A DNA stretch of 64,000 bases. Origin: Marinobacter sp. es.048. GTDB taxonomy: Bacteria; Pseudomonadota; Gammaproteobacteria; Pseudomonadales; Oleiphilaceae. The translations under genes and the position numbers were made by a program. This document shows, one piece after another, positions 7,802 through 16,899 of the stretch. Positions within the stretch are counted from its first letter, which is position 1; each line of letters opens with the position of its first letter. The notes below the pieces were generated by a model that ran no database searches, had not been told where the DNA came from, and saw nothing but the letters and a program-made list of their open reading frames with translations. Location of the stretch: assembly GCF_900188435.1 (NCBI RefSeq), contig NZ_FYFA01000001.1, positions 124,001 to 188,000 of the forward strand. The letters are read 5' to 3'.

Positions 7802-8752
7802 ATGGCAACCAGTAAAGCCATGCTGATACTCAGTGTTCTCGCAATGGTACTGACCGGTTGCAAGGTCACCACCTCAGACAGTCATCATTATCCGGATTCC
7901 GGTGGCTTCGTCTCCGGCCTCTTCTTCGACGCACGGGATACCGGCCGGCACTACCCGGCCAGCGCCTGGTCATTAACCCGCTATACCGAGGCATGCCGAA
8001 ACGAACCGCTGTATTTCGAGACTCACAGCGGCCGGGTGCGGGTCTATGGTTCGCCGGCCTACAGCGAGACCTCGTTCCGGGCAGCCGCTTCGGAGCTCGA
8101 GCGCCGAATCGACGGCGTATTGAGCCGGTTCCAGTTACGCTGGTCCGATTTTGTCGAAGACCGCAGCGCAGCAGCACCCTATCCGCGGCAGGTAATCGGT
8201 TGTCTCAGCCCGGAAGTGCCGCGCAGTGAGTTTGTATCGGCCTCACCGGCTGCGGTAGCATTCAACCCCTATTATGGCCAGTGGCCCTATGAAGTCGGCC
8301 AGATTGTCACCCACGAGATTGTTCATTTCGTTCAGGAGAACCTGTCTCGATATGATGCTGTTTATAGTTTGCTGCCCCACTGGTTTGCCGAGGGTCAGGC
8401 CATTGTTGTAGCAGGCGAGCCGGTTGCCCCGGTCTATCAGCATTATGACTACGACCCTCTCTGGGACGTCATTCCCGATGACGCAGCTAACATCCCGTAT
8501 CGATTCGAGCATTACGGTCTGGCCTACCGATACCTGGAAAAGGCGAATGGCGCCCTGGCGATGACAGTCCTGCTGGAAATGGTGCAGCTGCTGGACTGGG
8601 ATGGCGGGTTCGATGGTGAAATCAGTACAGGAGAATCCCGGGCCTTTGTAGAAGCGTTCAATTCGGCAAGTCTGGTGGATCACCAGAATAACTATCTGAG
8701 CTTCCAGAGATTTCGAAGTGACTACCACGACCTTCTGAACAGCAGTTATTAG
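7802..8752 (+). CDS. Lipoprotein with HExxH metallopeptidase-like motif
   Basis: The 316-residue protein begins with a lipoprotein signal (LAMVLTGCK; the lipobox cysteine is about residue 20). At about residue 169 it has THEIVHF, an HExxH zinc motif. LPHWFAEGQA about 20 residues later supplies a Glu that could be the third ligand, as in gluzincin or 'peptidase MA-like' folds. A periplasmic, membrane-tethered zinc peptidase is therefore plausible. No named family is certain. The ATG at 7802 gives a normal signal sequence. Confidence 0.6.
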   Translation: MATSKAMLILSVLAMVLTGCKVTTSDSHHYPDSGGFVSGLFFDARDTGRHYPASAWSLTRYTEACRNEPLYFETHSGRVRVYGSPAYSETSFRAAASELERRIDGVLSRFQLRWSDFVEDRSAAAPYPRQVIGCLSPEVPRSEFVSASPAAVAFNPYYGQWPYEVGQIVTHEIVHFVQENLSRYDAVYSLLPHWFAEGQAIVVAGEPVAPVYQHYDYDPLWDVIPDDAANIPYRFEHYGLAYRYLEKANGALAMTVLLEMVQLLDWDGGFDGEISTGESRAFVEAFNSASLVDHQNNYLSFQRFRSDYHDLLNSSY

Positions 8753-8847
8753 CCGGCACAGCCCTGAACTGGATTAAATCTGTCCAATCAGGGATAATTC
8801 CGACCGTTTTTAAACCAGCAGTGTTGTCGTTAGGTAGTCTTCTGGTC

Positions 8848-9168
8848 ATGACCATTTACAGTGTTATTCAATTAGTTATCTTTTCCGTCCTGTTGTTCAA
8901 TACCGTGCACCTGATGCCGGCCTTCGGCCGTTTGCTCAAAGGTGCCGAATCGGCATTCCAATCCGGGTATCTCTGCGCCATGCTTACCATGCGTCTGGCC
9001 CGCAACATACTGGGTCTGATTCTGGTAACCGCCAGCACGGCGCCTAACCCGGAAATTCACGCCCTGGTGCCCAAGGGCATTCTACTATTCCTTGTTCTGG
9101 CTGTGATCAACGCCGCACTGACCCAGTACATGGAACGGATCCGAGTCGAAGAAGGCGCCCGTTTCTAG
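8848..9168 (+). CDS. Small membrane protein, unknown function
   Basis: The 106-residue product has hydrophobic segments at about 4-22, 43-65 and 75-95, and ends in a charged amphipathic tail (QYMERIRVEEGARF). The ATG at 8848 is chosen over a GTG at 8821 because the hydrophobic segment follows it directly. No family is recognised. A closely similar tail occurs out of context at 31042-31100, which suggests a former paralogue in this genome. Confidence 0.55.
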   Translation: MTIYSVIQLVIFSVLLFNTVHLMPAFGRLLKGAESAFQSGYLCAMLTMRLARNILGLILVTASTAPNPEIHALVPKGILLFLVLAVINAALTQYMERIRVEEGARF

Positions 9169-9174
9169 GCGCCT
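9153..9174. terminator. Hairpin between convergent genes
   Basis: A perfect 7-bp stem (AGGCGCC with GGCGCCT) with an 8-base loop spans the stop of the 8848 gene and ends 6 bp from the stop of the opposing ligase gene. It lacks a clear T-tract, so bidirectional termination is plausible but not certain. Confidence 0.4.
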
Positions 9175-9179
9175 CGCTG

Positions 9180-10991
9180 TCAGGCGTAAAGCGACTCGAT
9201 CACCTCCGTATACTTCTCGTAGATATTGCTCCGGCGGACTTTCATGGTCGCCGTTACCTCATCGTCATCGTGGTCAAGCTCCTTGGTAAGCAGGTGGAAA
9301 CGCTTGATCTGGGCCACCTGGGGCAACTGCTTGTTACCCCGGTTCACTTCCGCCTGAATCAGTTCATTTACCCGCGTCTGCTCGGTCAGGCTGCGGAAAG
9401 TGGTATAGGCAATCCGCTCCTGCTCTGCCCACTTGGCTACTGTATCGAAATCAATCTGGATCAGCGCAGACACATATTTTCTGGCCTCACCGATCACAAT
9501 GCATTCCTTGATATAGGGGCTGGCCTTGATGGTGTTTTCGATCTCCGTTGGTGAAAGATTCTTGCCGCCGGCGGTGATCATGATGTCTTTCAGACGGTCG
9601 ACGATCTTGAGCTGGCCATCCCGCCATTCACCCACGTCGCCGGTGTGCAGCCAGCCATCCTTCAAAGTTGAAGCCGTGGCCTCTTCGTTCTTGTAATACC
9701 CCTTGAACATGCTGCCACCGCGCATGATGATCTCGTTGTGCTCGCCAAGCGTTACCTCAACCCCGGACACAGCTACCCCCACCGTCCCCAGATGCACATC
9801 ATCAATCAGCTGCGCCGTGGCAACGCCGGTGCTTTCCGTCTGGCCGTAGACCTCCACCAGGGGAATGCCAATGGTCCGGAAAAATTCGAGAATGCCCGTG
9901 GATATGGGAGCCGCCCCCGTGAGGGCAATGGTGCATCGGCGCAGGCCAATAAAATTCTGCAAGGCACGCAACACGAGCCAGTAGCTGATGCTGTAAAGGC
10001 CTTTTTCCTTCAGATTCCATTCTGAGCGTGGCTTCATGGCCATGGGTGAACACACACGGATGGCCCAGTTGAACAACGCCTGCCTCAACCGACCCGTCTC
10101 CTGGATCTTGATGTAAATGGAGGAGTGCAACTTCTCCCAAATCCTCGGCACCCCCAGGAAGAAGGTCGGTGCAATTTCCCGCAAATCCTCCTGAATGGTC
10201 CGCAGGCTCTCACCGAAGCTGACCGTACTGCCCACATAGACCGGAGCAATATTGGTAAAGGCCTGTTCGGCCACATGGCATAGTGGCAGGTAGGAGAGGC
10301 TGGAGCCGTGCTCGTCGGCCTGCAACAGCTCAATCAGCCCCGGCGCCGCGGAGTGCAGGTTGTGCCAGCTGATCATGGCCCCCTTGGGTCGGCCGGTGGA
10401 TCCGGAGGTATAGATCATCAGGGCGGTGTCATCCATTTGCTGGCTGTCCAGCAATTCATCCACCAGGTTGAGATGCTGCGTTTCGAATTCCCGGCCCCTG
10501 GCCTCGATATCCTCGAACGCAGCCGGCGGCTCCGGGTAATAGCGCAGGCCCTTCATATCGATGGCAATGCAGTGTTTCAGTTGGGGCAGATCTGGCCAGG
10601 CCTCCAGCACCTTGTCGGTCTGCTCCTGATCTTCACAGATCACGAATTCCGCGTCACTGTGCTCAAGAACATAGGCCACCTCGTTCCAGGGACTGGTGGG
10701 ATAAACCCCGACACAGATGCCCTGTACCAGGCCGATGCCCATCTGGCCGATGACCCACTCCACCCGGTTTTCAGAGATAATGGCCACGTGGCCGCCTGGT
10801 TCGAGCCCCATGGCACGAAGCCCCAATCCAAAGTGCCGCGCCCGCCGGTAATAATCCTGCCAGGAATAGGCCTGCCAGATACCGAAGTCTTTCTGGCGAA
10901 GGGCAAGGGCGTCCGGCCGCTCCCGGGCGTGGGCCCGGAGCATCTGGGTGAGCGTGAGGTCAGGTATGGAAGGCGTTGTCATGACAGCCAC
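9180..10991 (-). CDS. Long-chain acyl-CoA ligase (AMP-binding), ABC-linked
   Basis: This 603-residue ANL-superfamily enzyme activates a carboxylic acid to its CoA thioester through an acyl-adenylate. The P-loop is YTSGSTGRPKGAMISW at about residue 195, and the GWLHTGDVGEW motif lies at about residue 445. A C-terminal lysine-region domain follows. Length and motifs fit the FadD15-like long-chain group. It is the last gene of a LivGHM-binding protein-LivF operon and overlaps livF by 13 bp. The likely role is to trap the imported acid as a CoA ester. The substrate is unknown. Confidence 0.85.
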   Translation of the reverse strand: MAVMTTPSIPDLTLTQMLRAHARERPDALALRQKDFGIWQAYSWQDYYRRARHFGLGLRAMGLEPGGHVAIISENRVEWVIGQMGIGLVQGICVGVYPTSPWNEVAYVLEHSDAEFVICEDQEQTDKVLEAWPDLPQLKHCIAIDMKGLRYYPEPPAAFEDIEARGREFETQHLNLVDELLDSQQMDDTALMIYTSGSTGRPKGAMISWHNLHSAAPGLIELLQADEHGSSLSYLPLCHVAEQAFTNIAPVYVGSTVSFGESLRTIQEDLREIAPTFFLGVPRIWEKLHSSIYIKIQETGRLRQALFNWAIRVCSPMAMKPRSEWNLKEKGLYSISYWLVLRALQNFIGLRRCTIALTGAAPISTGILEFFRTIGIPLVEVYGQTESTGVATAQLIDDVHLGTVGVAVSGVEVTLGEHNEIIMRGGSMFKGYYKNEEATASTLKDGWLHTGDVGEWRDGQLKIVDRLKDIMITAGGKNLSPTEIENTIKASPYIKECIVIGEARKYVSALIQIDFDTVAKWAEQERIAYTTFRSLTEQTRVNELIQAEVNRGNKQLPQVAQIKRFHLLTKELDHDDDEVTATMKVRRSNIYEKYTEVIESLYA

Positions 10992-11788
10992 CGTTTACGG
11001 CGTTTGTAGTGCTTGATGTCTCGATAACTGCGGACCTCCCCTTCCTTGCCCCCCACACCCAGATAGAATTCCTGAACATCTTCATTGGCCGTGAGTTTGT
11101 CCGCCGGGCCGTCGATCACGACCTTGCCGTTCTCCATGATGTAACCGTAGGACGCAATGGCCAGTGACACTGCGGCGTTCTGTTCCACCAGAAGAATGGC
11201 GGTCCCCTGTTCCCGGTTGATTCTGGCCACGATGGTAAAGATCTCTTCCACCAGCAGCGGCGCCAGGCCGAGGGAGGGCTCATCCAGCATGATCAGGTCC
11301 GGCTGGGCGATTAACGCCCGTCCCAGGGCAAGCATCTGCTGCTCGCCGCCGGAGAGGTAGCCGGCCAGCTGCTTACGGCGTTCCTTCAGGCGTGGAAAGT
11401 AGTTATAGACCAGCTCATAGCTGTCACTCAGCGATGGCTTGCTGCCGCTGAGTGCATAGGTAGCAGCAATCAGATTTTCCTCCACCGTGAGATCTTCAAA
11501 CACCCGCCGCCCTTCCATCACGTGGAATAGCCCGTTGCGCACCAGTTTTTCAGGGGGTGTACCCTTCACATCCTTACCCCTGAAGCGAACTTCCCCGGCC
11601 GTTACTTCTCCATCTTCCAGGGTCAGCAGGCCGGAGACACTTTTCAGCGTGGTCGATTTACCGGCGCCATTGGAGCCGAGGAGTGCCACGATTGCACCCT
11701 CCGGCACTCGCAGTGACAGGCCCCGGAGGACCTGCACTGATTTGTTGTAGACCACCTCGATATTATCGATTTCCAGTAAGGCTTCCAT
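10979..11788 (-). CDS. LivF-type ABC transporter ATPase (cluster 1)
   Basis: This 269-residue ATP-binding protein belongs to the branched-chain amino acid (HAAT) ABC family. Walker A is GSNGAGKST, the signature is YLSGGEQQMLALGRAL, and Walker B is LIMLDEPSLGLAP. Compared with usual LivF proteins of about 235 residues it has a basic C-terminal extension (about 25 residues, ending HYKRRKRWLS). That extension overlaps the ligase start. It sits directly downstream of its binding protein, an order typical of ligase-linked Liv operons. The substrate is more likely a carboxylate than leucine. Confidence 0.88.
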   Translation of the reverse strand: MEALLEIDNIEVVYNKSVQVLRGLSLRVPEGAIVALLGSNGAGKSTTLKSVSGLLTLEDGEVTAGEVRFRGKDVKGTPPEKLVRNGLFHVMEGRRVFEDLTVEENLIAATYALSGSKPSLSDSYELVYNYFPRLKERRKQLAGYLSGGEQQMLALGRALIAQPDLIMLDEPSLGLAPLLVEEIFTIVARINREQGTAILLVEQNAAVSLAIASYGYIMENGKVVIDGPADKLTANEDVQEFYLGVGGKEGEVRSYRDIKHYKRRKRWLS

Positions 11789-11796
11789 ACAGCCCC

Positions 11797-13005
11797 TCAG
11801 TCGAGGTGGATCCAGTCCGACACCGGCTCATAGCGGCCTTCGTCAGCGTTCACCCGCCAGATACGGCCTACCGGGAAAGACATGTCCCGCACGGTCACCG
11901 GAATCCCGATGATACCGCCGGTGTCCCAGTCTTCGATGGAGGCCAGAGCCTCTGCCATGTTATCCGCGGTCAGCTCCTTGCCGGCATCCAGGGTGCGTTT
12001 GATCACTTCTGTCCAGACCATGGCGTTAAACCAGCCCTGTATGTAACCGGTGGGGCGGTATCCAGCCTCTGGATCGCTCTTCTCGGCCTGGGCCCGTAGA
12101 GCCTCCAGCATCGGCCCGCCTTCCTCACTGTCGTAGTAGTTGTAGGGCATCACACCCATGTAGCCGTCGGCATCCGCGCCCATCTTGTCAATGATCAGCT
12201 TGTCGGAAGACCAGAAGGTACCCATAAACTGGGTGTCCAGACCCATCTGGCGCATCTGCACCATGAACTCGTTGATCGGTGACAGCACGTAGCCGTGGAA
12301 CACCACGTAATCCGGGCGCACACGGCGCAGCTTCAGCACCTCGGCAGACACGTCGACGCTACCCGGCTTGGTGACAATCTCTTCCACCACTTCGATGCCC
12401 AGTTCGGCCGCGCGGGCCTTGCCATTCTCGATCGGGTCCTTGCCGAACTCCGTGTCACTGTAGACAAACGCCACGTTCGGCATGTCGCCACCCTCACCCT
12501 GGGAGGCGATGTACTCCAGGATGATCCCGAACATCTGGCTGTAGTTCGGCCCCGGAATGAACTGATACGGATAGGTTTCATTGTCGGTCAGTACGGTGGC
12601 GAAGGACGCGCCGCTCATCAGGGTGTTGCCCTGGCTGTTGAGCTCCGAGGCAATGGCCTTCATGAAACCGGTGCTGTCACCGTAATAGGTGGCCGGGGAG
12701 TTGCTGCCGGAAATCTTCTTGAAGGCTGCGACTGACCGGTCCACCTCATAGGCGGTGTCTTCCATGACATATTCCACGGGATGGCCATTGATGCCGCCCT
12801 GGCTGTTGATCCAGGTGGTGTAGTCCGTGAGTCCCGCATGAAGGTGAATGCCGGCAAAGGCAAAGACGCCGGAGAGTGGAATGGAGCCCCCGAATACAAT
12901 GGGCTCTTTATCCTGGGCCATCGCCGGGGAGGCGACCGTGAGCGCAGCGACGAGGCTACCAAGCCCGGCAAGCCGGCGACCTTTCTTGAGGATGTTTCTG
13001 AACAT
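11797..13005 (-). CDS. Periplasmic binding protein of ABC cluster 1
   Basis: The 402-residue product is a type I periplasmic binding protein (Leu/Ile/Val-binding, Peripla_BP_6). The start at 13005 is preceded by AAGGAG and opens a signal peptide ending ASPAMAQ. The mature protein starts with PIVFGGSIPLSGVF, typical of this fold. Unusually it lies inside the operon after both permease genes. Its ligand is unknown; the adjoining acyl-CoA ligase suggests an organic acid. A longer frame to 13095 adds a non-signal-like leader and is rejected. Confidence 0.86.
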   Translation of the reverse strand: MFRNILKKGRRLAGLGSLVAALTVASPAMAQDKEPIVFGGSIPLSGVFAFAGIHLHAGLTDYTTWINSQGGINGHPVEYVMEDTAYEVDRSVAAFKKISGSNSPATYYGDSTGFMKAIASELNSQGNTLMSGASFATVLTDNETYPYQFIPGPNYSQMFGIILEYIASQGEGGDMPNVAFVYSDTEFGKDPIENGKARAAELGIEVVEEIVTKPGSVDVSAEVLKLRRVRPDYVVFHGYVLSPINEFMVQMRQMGLDTQFMGTFWSSDKLIIDKMGADADGYMGVMPYNYYDSEEGGPMLEALRAQAEKSDPEAGYRPTGYIQGWFNAMVWTEVIKRTLDAGKELTADNMAEALASIEDWDTGGIIGIPVTVRDMSFPVGRIWRVNADEGRYEPVSDWIHLD

Positions 13006-13044
13006 GTTTCTTCTCCTTGCTGCTTCTTGTTGTTGATGGTGCAT

Positions 13045-13064
13045 GGGTTCTCGGTGACGAACCC
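13045..13064. other. Intercistronic hairpin before binding protein gene
   Basis: GGGTTC and GAACCC form a 6-bp stem with an 8-base loop in the 71-bp gap between the livM stop and the binding-protein start. It could stabilise or process the transcript so the binding protein is made in excess. No T-tract follows. Confidence 0.3.
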
Positions 13065-13076
13065 GTTGAAACACGA

Positions 13077-14120
13077 TTAATTCCGGAATGGCCACAGGCG
13101 GAAGAAGCGGCGGATCCGGTGCCAGATCTCCGCCAGGCCATGGGGTTCGAAAATCAGGAAGCCCACGATCAGCGCGCCAAAGATGATTTCCAGCATCGGC
13201 GACATGAACACCGGCGCATTCGGATAAAAGGGCGTCAGCGCGGCGGTCAGCAGTTTCAGGGCTTCCGGTACCAGCGTCATGAAGGCGGCGCCGAGAATGC
13301 CACCCAGCAGATTACCCATGCCGCCGACGATCACCGCGGCAAGGTAGAAAATGGACATGGAAAGCGGGAAGCTTTCCGGTGTAACCACCCGAAAGAAATA
13401 GGCAAAGAGGCCACCGGCGACCCCGGCATAAAAGGAGCTGAGTGCAAAAGACATCAGCTTGTAGCGCAACAGGTTAATGCCCAAGATCTCCGCGGAGATA
13501 TCCCGGTCGCGAATGGCGATAAAGGCCCGGCCGATTCTGGTCCGGAACACATTCCTGGCACCCATCACCATCAGCACCGCCAGCGGCACAATGATGAAAT
13601 ACATCATGAAATCACTCTGGAAGGTCAGACCGAACAGGTGCGCCGGTTCCAGGCTCAGGCCGCCCATACCGCCGGTCACGGACTCCCACTCGGCGAAGAT
13701 AAAATGCAGGAACACGCTGGCCGCCAGGGTAGCAATGGCCAGGTACAGGCCTTTGACGCGAAGCGAGGGCAGGCCCACCAGGATCCCGACGGCGGCGGCC
13801 ATCAGACCGGCCAGCACCAGAGTCACCGGGAATGGCAATGTGGTGTTAATCGACAGCCAGGCAACGGTGTAGGCGCCCACTCCCATAAACCCGGCCTGGC
13901 CCAGTGAAATCAGGCCGGTAAAGCCGGTCAGGATATTCAGACCTGTCGTACTGATGACTGCGATGCCGACCAGGCACCCCAGGTACAGCAGATAGGAGTC
14001 CACGATAAAAGGGAAGACCAGCAAAATCAGCAGGAAGAACCCCAGCCACAGCTTCTGGGTCTGGCTGGTCCAGATTGCCTCATCGGCCTCGTAACTCTGT
14101 TTTGCGTCACCGATGCGCAT
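13077..14120 (-). CDS. LivM-type ABC permease (cluster 1)
   Basis: This 347-residue inner-membrane permease of the HAAT family has about ten hydrophobic segments. A long cytoplasmic N-terminal stretch (about 25 residues) precedes the first. The cytoplasmic coupling loop resembles the EAA region (GRAFIAIRDRDISAEILGIN, about residues 195-214), and GLAEIWHRIRRF lies at the end. It pairs with LivH at 14122-15000, one intergenic base away. The transported solute is unknown. Confidence 0.87.
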   Translation of the reverse strand: MRIGDAKQSYEADEAIWTSQTQKLWLGFFLLILLVFPFIVDSYLLYLGCLVGIAVISTTGLNILTGFTGLISLGQAGFMGVGAYTVAWLSINTTLPFPVTLVLAGLMAAAVGILVGLPSLRVKGLYLAIATLAASVFLHFIFAEWESVTGGMGGLSLEPAHLFGLTFQSDFMMYFIIVPLAVLMVMGARNVFRTRIGRAFIAIRDRDISAEILGINLLRYKLMSFALSSFYAGVAGGLFAYFFRVVTPESFPLSMSIFYLAAVIVGGMGNLLGGILGAAFMTLVPEALKLLTAALTPFYPNAPVFMSPMLEIIFGALIVGFLIFEPHGLAEIWHRIRRFFRLWPFRN

Positions 14121-14121
14121 C

Positions 14122-15000
14122 TTACACTCGCTCTATTTCGTGGGTGCCGAACAGGCCGTAGGGGCGGATCACCAGGATGATCGCCAGCACCAGGAAGGTG
14201 GCCGGCATCCGGTATTCACCGCCCAGATAGGCGCCCGCCACGGTCTCCAGCCAGCCAATGAACACGCCGGCCACCAGGGCGCCAAGAATGCTGTCCAGAC
14301 CGCCAACGATCACCACTACAAGAACACTCAGGCCAATGATCCCGAATTGCGGGCTGAGACCGCCGGTGGCCGCCACCAGCACACCCGCGAGGGATGCCGC
14401 CAGAGAGCCGAACACCCACGCCATGTTGAAGACCCGGCGCACATTGATGCCCATGGAATAGGCTGCTGCCTGATCCGAGGCGGTGGCTCGCAGGGCCACG
14501 CCGCCCCGGGAGAACCGGAAATAGAGCAGATAGACAATAAGAAGGGCCGAGCCGATGAGAAAGCCATAGGCAATTTTGGGCGCCAGATACAACTCACCGA
14601 TAAACACCGGCTCCCGGGGCAGGAAATTGGGCAGCAGCTGCGGATCGGCCGTCCAGATGAACTCCACCAGGCCCACCAGAATGCTGGCGATCCCGATAGT
14701 CACCATCACCACCGAGATCGGCGACTCGCCCAGCATCGGACGGATCATGGTCTTTTCAATGACGCCACCGAGAATACTGCCGCCGATAACCGCCAGCGGC
14801 AGGGCAATCCAGGGTGACATTTCCATGCCACCGGCAAACGCCAGGAACAGGTAAGCCGCGAACATCATGATCTCGCCGATGGCGAAATTGATGACCCGCG
14901 TCGCCTTATAGATGATCACAAAACCCAGGGCGATGAGGGCGTATAGGCCGCCCATGGCCAGCCCCGCCAGGCTGATTTCGCCGAAGAACAACCAATCCAT
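14122..15000 (-). CDS. LivH-type ABC permease (cluster 1)
   Basis: The 292-residue permease begins MDWLFFGEISLAGLAMGGLY, with the ATG at 15000 overlapping the livG stop (ATGA). A longer frame upstream is an artefact running over livG. The ALRATASDQAAAYSMGIN loop (about 160-177) is the ATPase-coupling segment of LivH proteins. It forms the heterodimeric channel with LivM. Confidence 0.87.
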   Translation of the reverse strand: MDWLFFGEISLAGLAMGGLYALIALGFVIIYKATRVINFAIGEIMMFAAYLFLAFAGGMEMSPWIALPLAVIGGSILGGVIEKTMIRPMLGESPISVVMVTIGIASILVGLVEFIWTADPQLLPNFLPREPVFIGELYLAPKIAYGFLIGSALLIVYLLYFRFSRGGVALRATASDQAAAYSMGINVRRVFNMAWVFGSLAASLAGVLVAATGGLSPQFGIIGLSVLVVVIVGGLDSILGALVAGVFIGWLETVAGAYLGGEYRMPATFLVLAIILVIRPYGLFGTHEIERV

Positions 15001-15815
15001 CAGGCGGCCTCCCCCTCGGCATTGAGCTTTTTGCGAAGGCTCTCGATATCGCTGTTGCCAAGATACGCCTTGATCACCTCGGGGTTGTTCTGAACGTCCG
15101 CAGGCAGGCCTTCGGTGATGACCTGACCAAAGTTGAGCACCGCGATGTGGTCGGAAATATCCATTACCATGCCCATGTCGTGCTCCACCATCAGCACGGT
15201 GACACCCCACTCTTCCCGGATGTCGAGAATAAACCGGGCCATGTCTTCCTTTTCCTCCCGGTTCATACCCGCCACCGGCTCATCGAGCATCAGTACTTTC
15301 GGCTGCATGGCTAGCGCCCGGGCCAGCTCCACCCGTTTCTGGAGGCCGTAGGAAAGACTCGCCACCGGTTGGCGGCGGATGTGGTCTATCTCGAGGAAGT
15401 CGATAATCCTCTCTTCCACATCTTTGCGGACGGCCATTTCTTCACGCCGGGCCGGGCCGACATAGGCCAGGGCACTGAGCAGACCGCTCTTCATGTGCAC
15501 GTGGGCGCCCAGCTTGATGTTGTCGAGTACGGTCATACCCCGGAACAGGGCAATGTTCTGGAAGGTTCGTGCCAGGCCCAATGCGGCTCGTTTCGGCGGT
15601 TTGATACTGCCCGACAGCGTCTGCCCCTGATAGCGGATGCTGCCCTGCTGGGGTTTGTAAAAGCCGGAAATGCAGTTGAACAACGACGTCTTGCCGGCAC
15701 CGTTCGGGCCGATAATGGTTGTTACCGTGTTTTCAGGCACCCGGAAACTCACGTCCTGCAGCGCCTTCACACCACCAAACGACAGAGACAGGTTACTGAT
15801 TTCAAGGATGCTCAC
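15000..15815 (-). CDS. LivG-type ABC transporter ATPase (cluster 1)
   Basis: The GTG at 15815 is chosen because GGGAGGT lies 4 bp upstream and the protein then begins VSILEISNLSLSFGG, the usual LivG start. An alternative ATG at 15941 adds 42 residues of non-conserved sequence. The 271-residue ATPase has Walker A GPNGAGKTS, a signature near LSYGLQKRVELARAL, and Walker B VLMLDEPVAGMN. It is the first gene of cluster 1 and is divergent from the enoyl-CoA hydratase at 16066. Confidence 0.86.
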   Translation of the reverse strand: MSILEISNLSLSFGGVKALQDVSFRVPENTVTTIIGPNGAGKTSLFNCISGFYKPQQGSIRYQGQTLSGSIKPPKRAALGLARTFQNIALFRGMTVLDNIKLGAHVHMKSGLLSALAYVGPARREEMAVRKDVEERIIDFLEIDHIRRQPVASLSYGLQKRVELARALAMQPKVLMLDEPVAGMNREEKEDMARFILDIREEWGVTVLMVEHDMGMVMDISDHIAVLNFGQVITEGLPADVQNNPEVIKAYLGNSDIESLRKKLNAEGEAA

Positions 15816-15921
15816 ACTACCTCCCGGCACCCCTGGCGCCGGGTACTCAGGCACGTGAACACGCCCTGCCGATACCCATCTCACGCCCGAAGATGATTGT
15901 AATTTTTGTTTTTTCCTGTCG

Positions 15922-15937
15922 TCGGGGTTAGCCCCGA
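15922..15937. other. Hairpin in divergent promoter region
   Basis: TCGGGG and CCCCGA pair around a 4-base loop (TTAG), 107 bp upstream of the livG start, in the 250-bp divergent region. It may be part of the livG leader or a regulator site. An AT-rich stretch separates it from livG. No further structure is obvious in this gap. Confidence 0.3.
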
Positions 15938-16065
15938 TCAAGTTTTAAAGTAGTCCATTCAGGCAACATTAGGCAAACCGCTCTATCCTGATACCCGACA
16001 AACAACAATCATCAGTACGCAGGTTTCTGATCTTCAGACCTGGCGGATCGGGAGTGCGATTCACC

Positions 16066-16860
16066 ATGACAGACACACTGATAACCACCGCATTTGATAC
16101 CGAAACAGGTGTGGCCAGGTTGACCTTCAATCGTCCTGAGGCCCTCAACGCCATCAATGTACCTCTGGCACAGGCTTTTCTCGCAGCGGTTCAGGAAATC
16201 CGTAGTCTTTCCGGCGTTCGTTGCATCGTTCTGACAGGTGCAGGGCGGGCTTTCATGGCCGGTGGTGACGTGTCCAGCATGGCTGGAACGTCTGAGCAGG
16301 CAGGAGCAGCCATTAGCGCAATATTAGATGCCGTCAATCCTGCTATCCTGCTCCTACGCAGCATGGATGCCCCGGTGATCGCCGCGGTCAGGGGAGTGGC
16401 CGCTGGCGCGGGACTCAGCCTCACACTGATGGCCGACCTGGTGATCGCCGAGGAAGACGCGAAATTTCTGGTGGCCTATAACGGTATTGGCGCGGTTCCG
16501 GATTGCGGCGGCAGCTGGTTTCTGGCTCACAAGCTGGGCGCTGGCAGAGCGGCAGAACTTATGCTGCTGGGGCGAACTCTCAGTGCCACTGAAGCCAAAG
16601 ACTGGGGAATCATCACAGAGTTCGCCCCGGCGAGCGATTATGACAGTCTGTTGAGCAAGATGATCAAGAAAGTCGCTAATGGCCCGACACGGGCTTTTGG
16701 CGCGTTCCGCCAGCTCACTGACCGCGCTAACGGCGATCAGTTGGCTGCCCACCTTGAAGCCGAGCGGTCGGCTTTTCTGGACATGACTCGAACCACGGAT
16801 TTCGCAGAGGGTGTATCGGCATTTCTGGCCAAGCGAAGCGCGCAATTTCAGGGGCGGTAA
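16066..16860 (+). CDS. Enoyl-CoA hydratase/isomerase (crotonase family)
   Basis: The 264-residue crotonase-fold protein carries the oxyanion-hole segments GRAFMAGGDVSSM (about 61-73) and GVAAGAGLSLTLMADL (about 106-121). NGIGAVPDCGGSWFLA follows where active hydratases place catalytic residues. It acts on acyl-CoA intermediates, probably hydration of enoyl-CoA. ATG 16066 is preferred over GTG 16054. It is divergent from ABC cluster 1 and convergent with the CoA-transferase gene, so it forms its own unit. Confidence 0.85.
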   Translation: MTDTLITTAFDTETGVARLTFNRPEALNAINVPLAQAFLAAVQEIRSLSGVRCIVLTGAGRAFMAGGDVSSMAGTSEQAGAAISAILDAVNPAILLLRSMDAPVIAAVRGVAAGAGLSLTLMADLVIAEEDAKFLVAYNGIGAVPDCGGSWFLAHKLGAGRAAELMLLGRTLSATEAKDWGIITEFAPASDYDSLLSKMIKKVANGPTRAFGAFRQLTDRANGDQLAAHLEAERSAFLDMTRTTDFAEGVSAFLAKRSAQFQGR

Positions 16861-16899
16861 ACTAAGTGGGAGAACCGGTTCCTAGCCGCTGTTGGCAAC

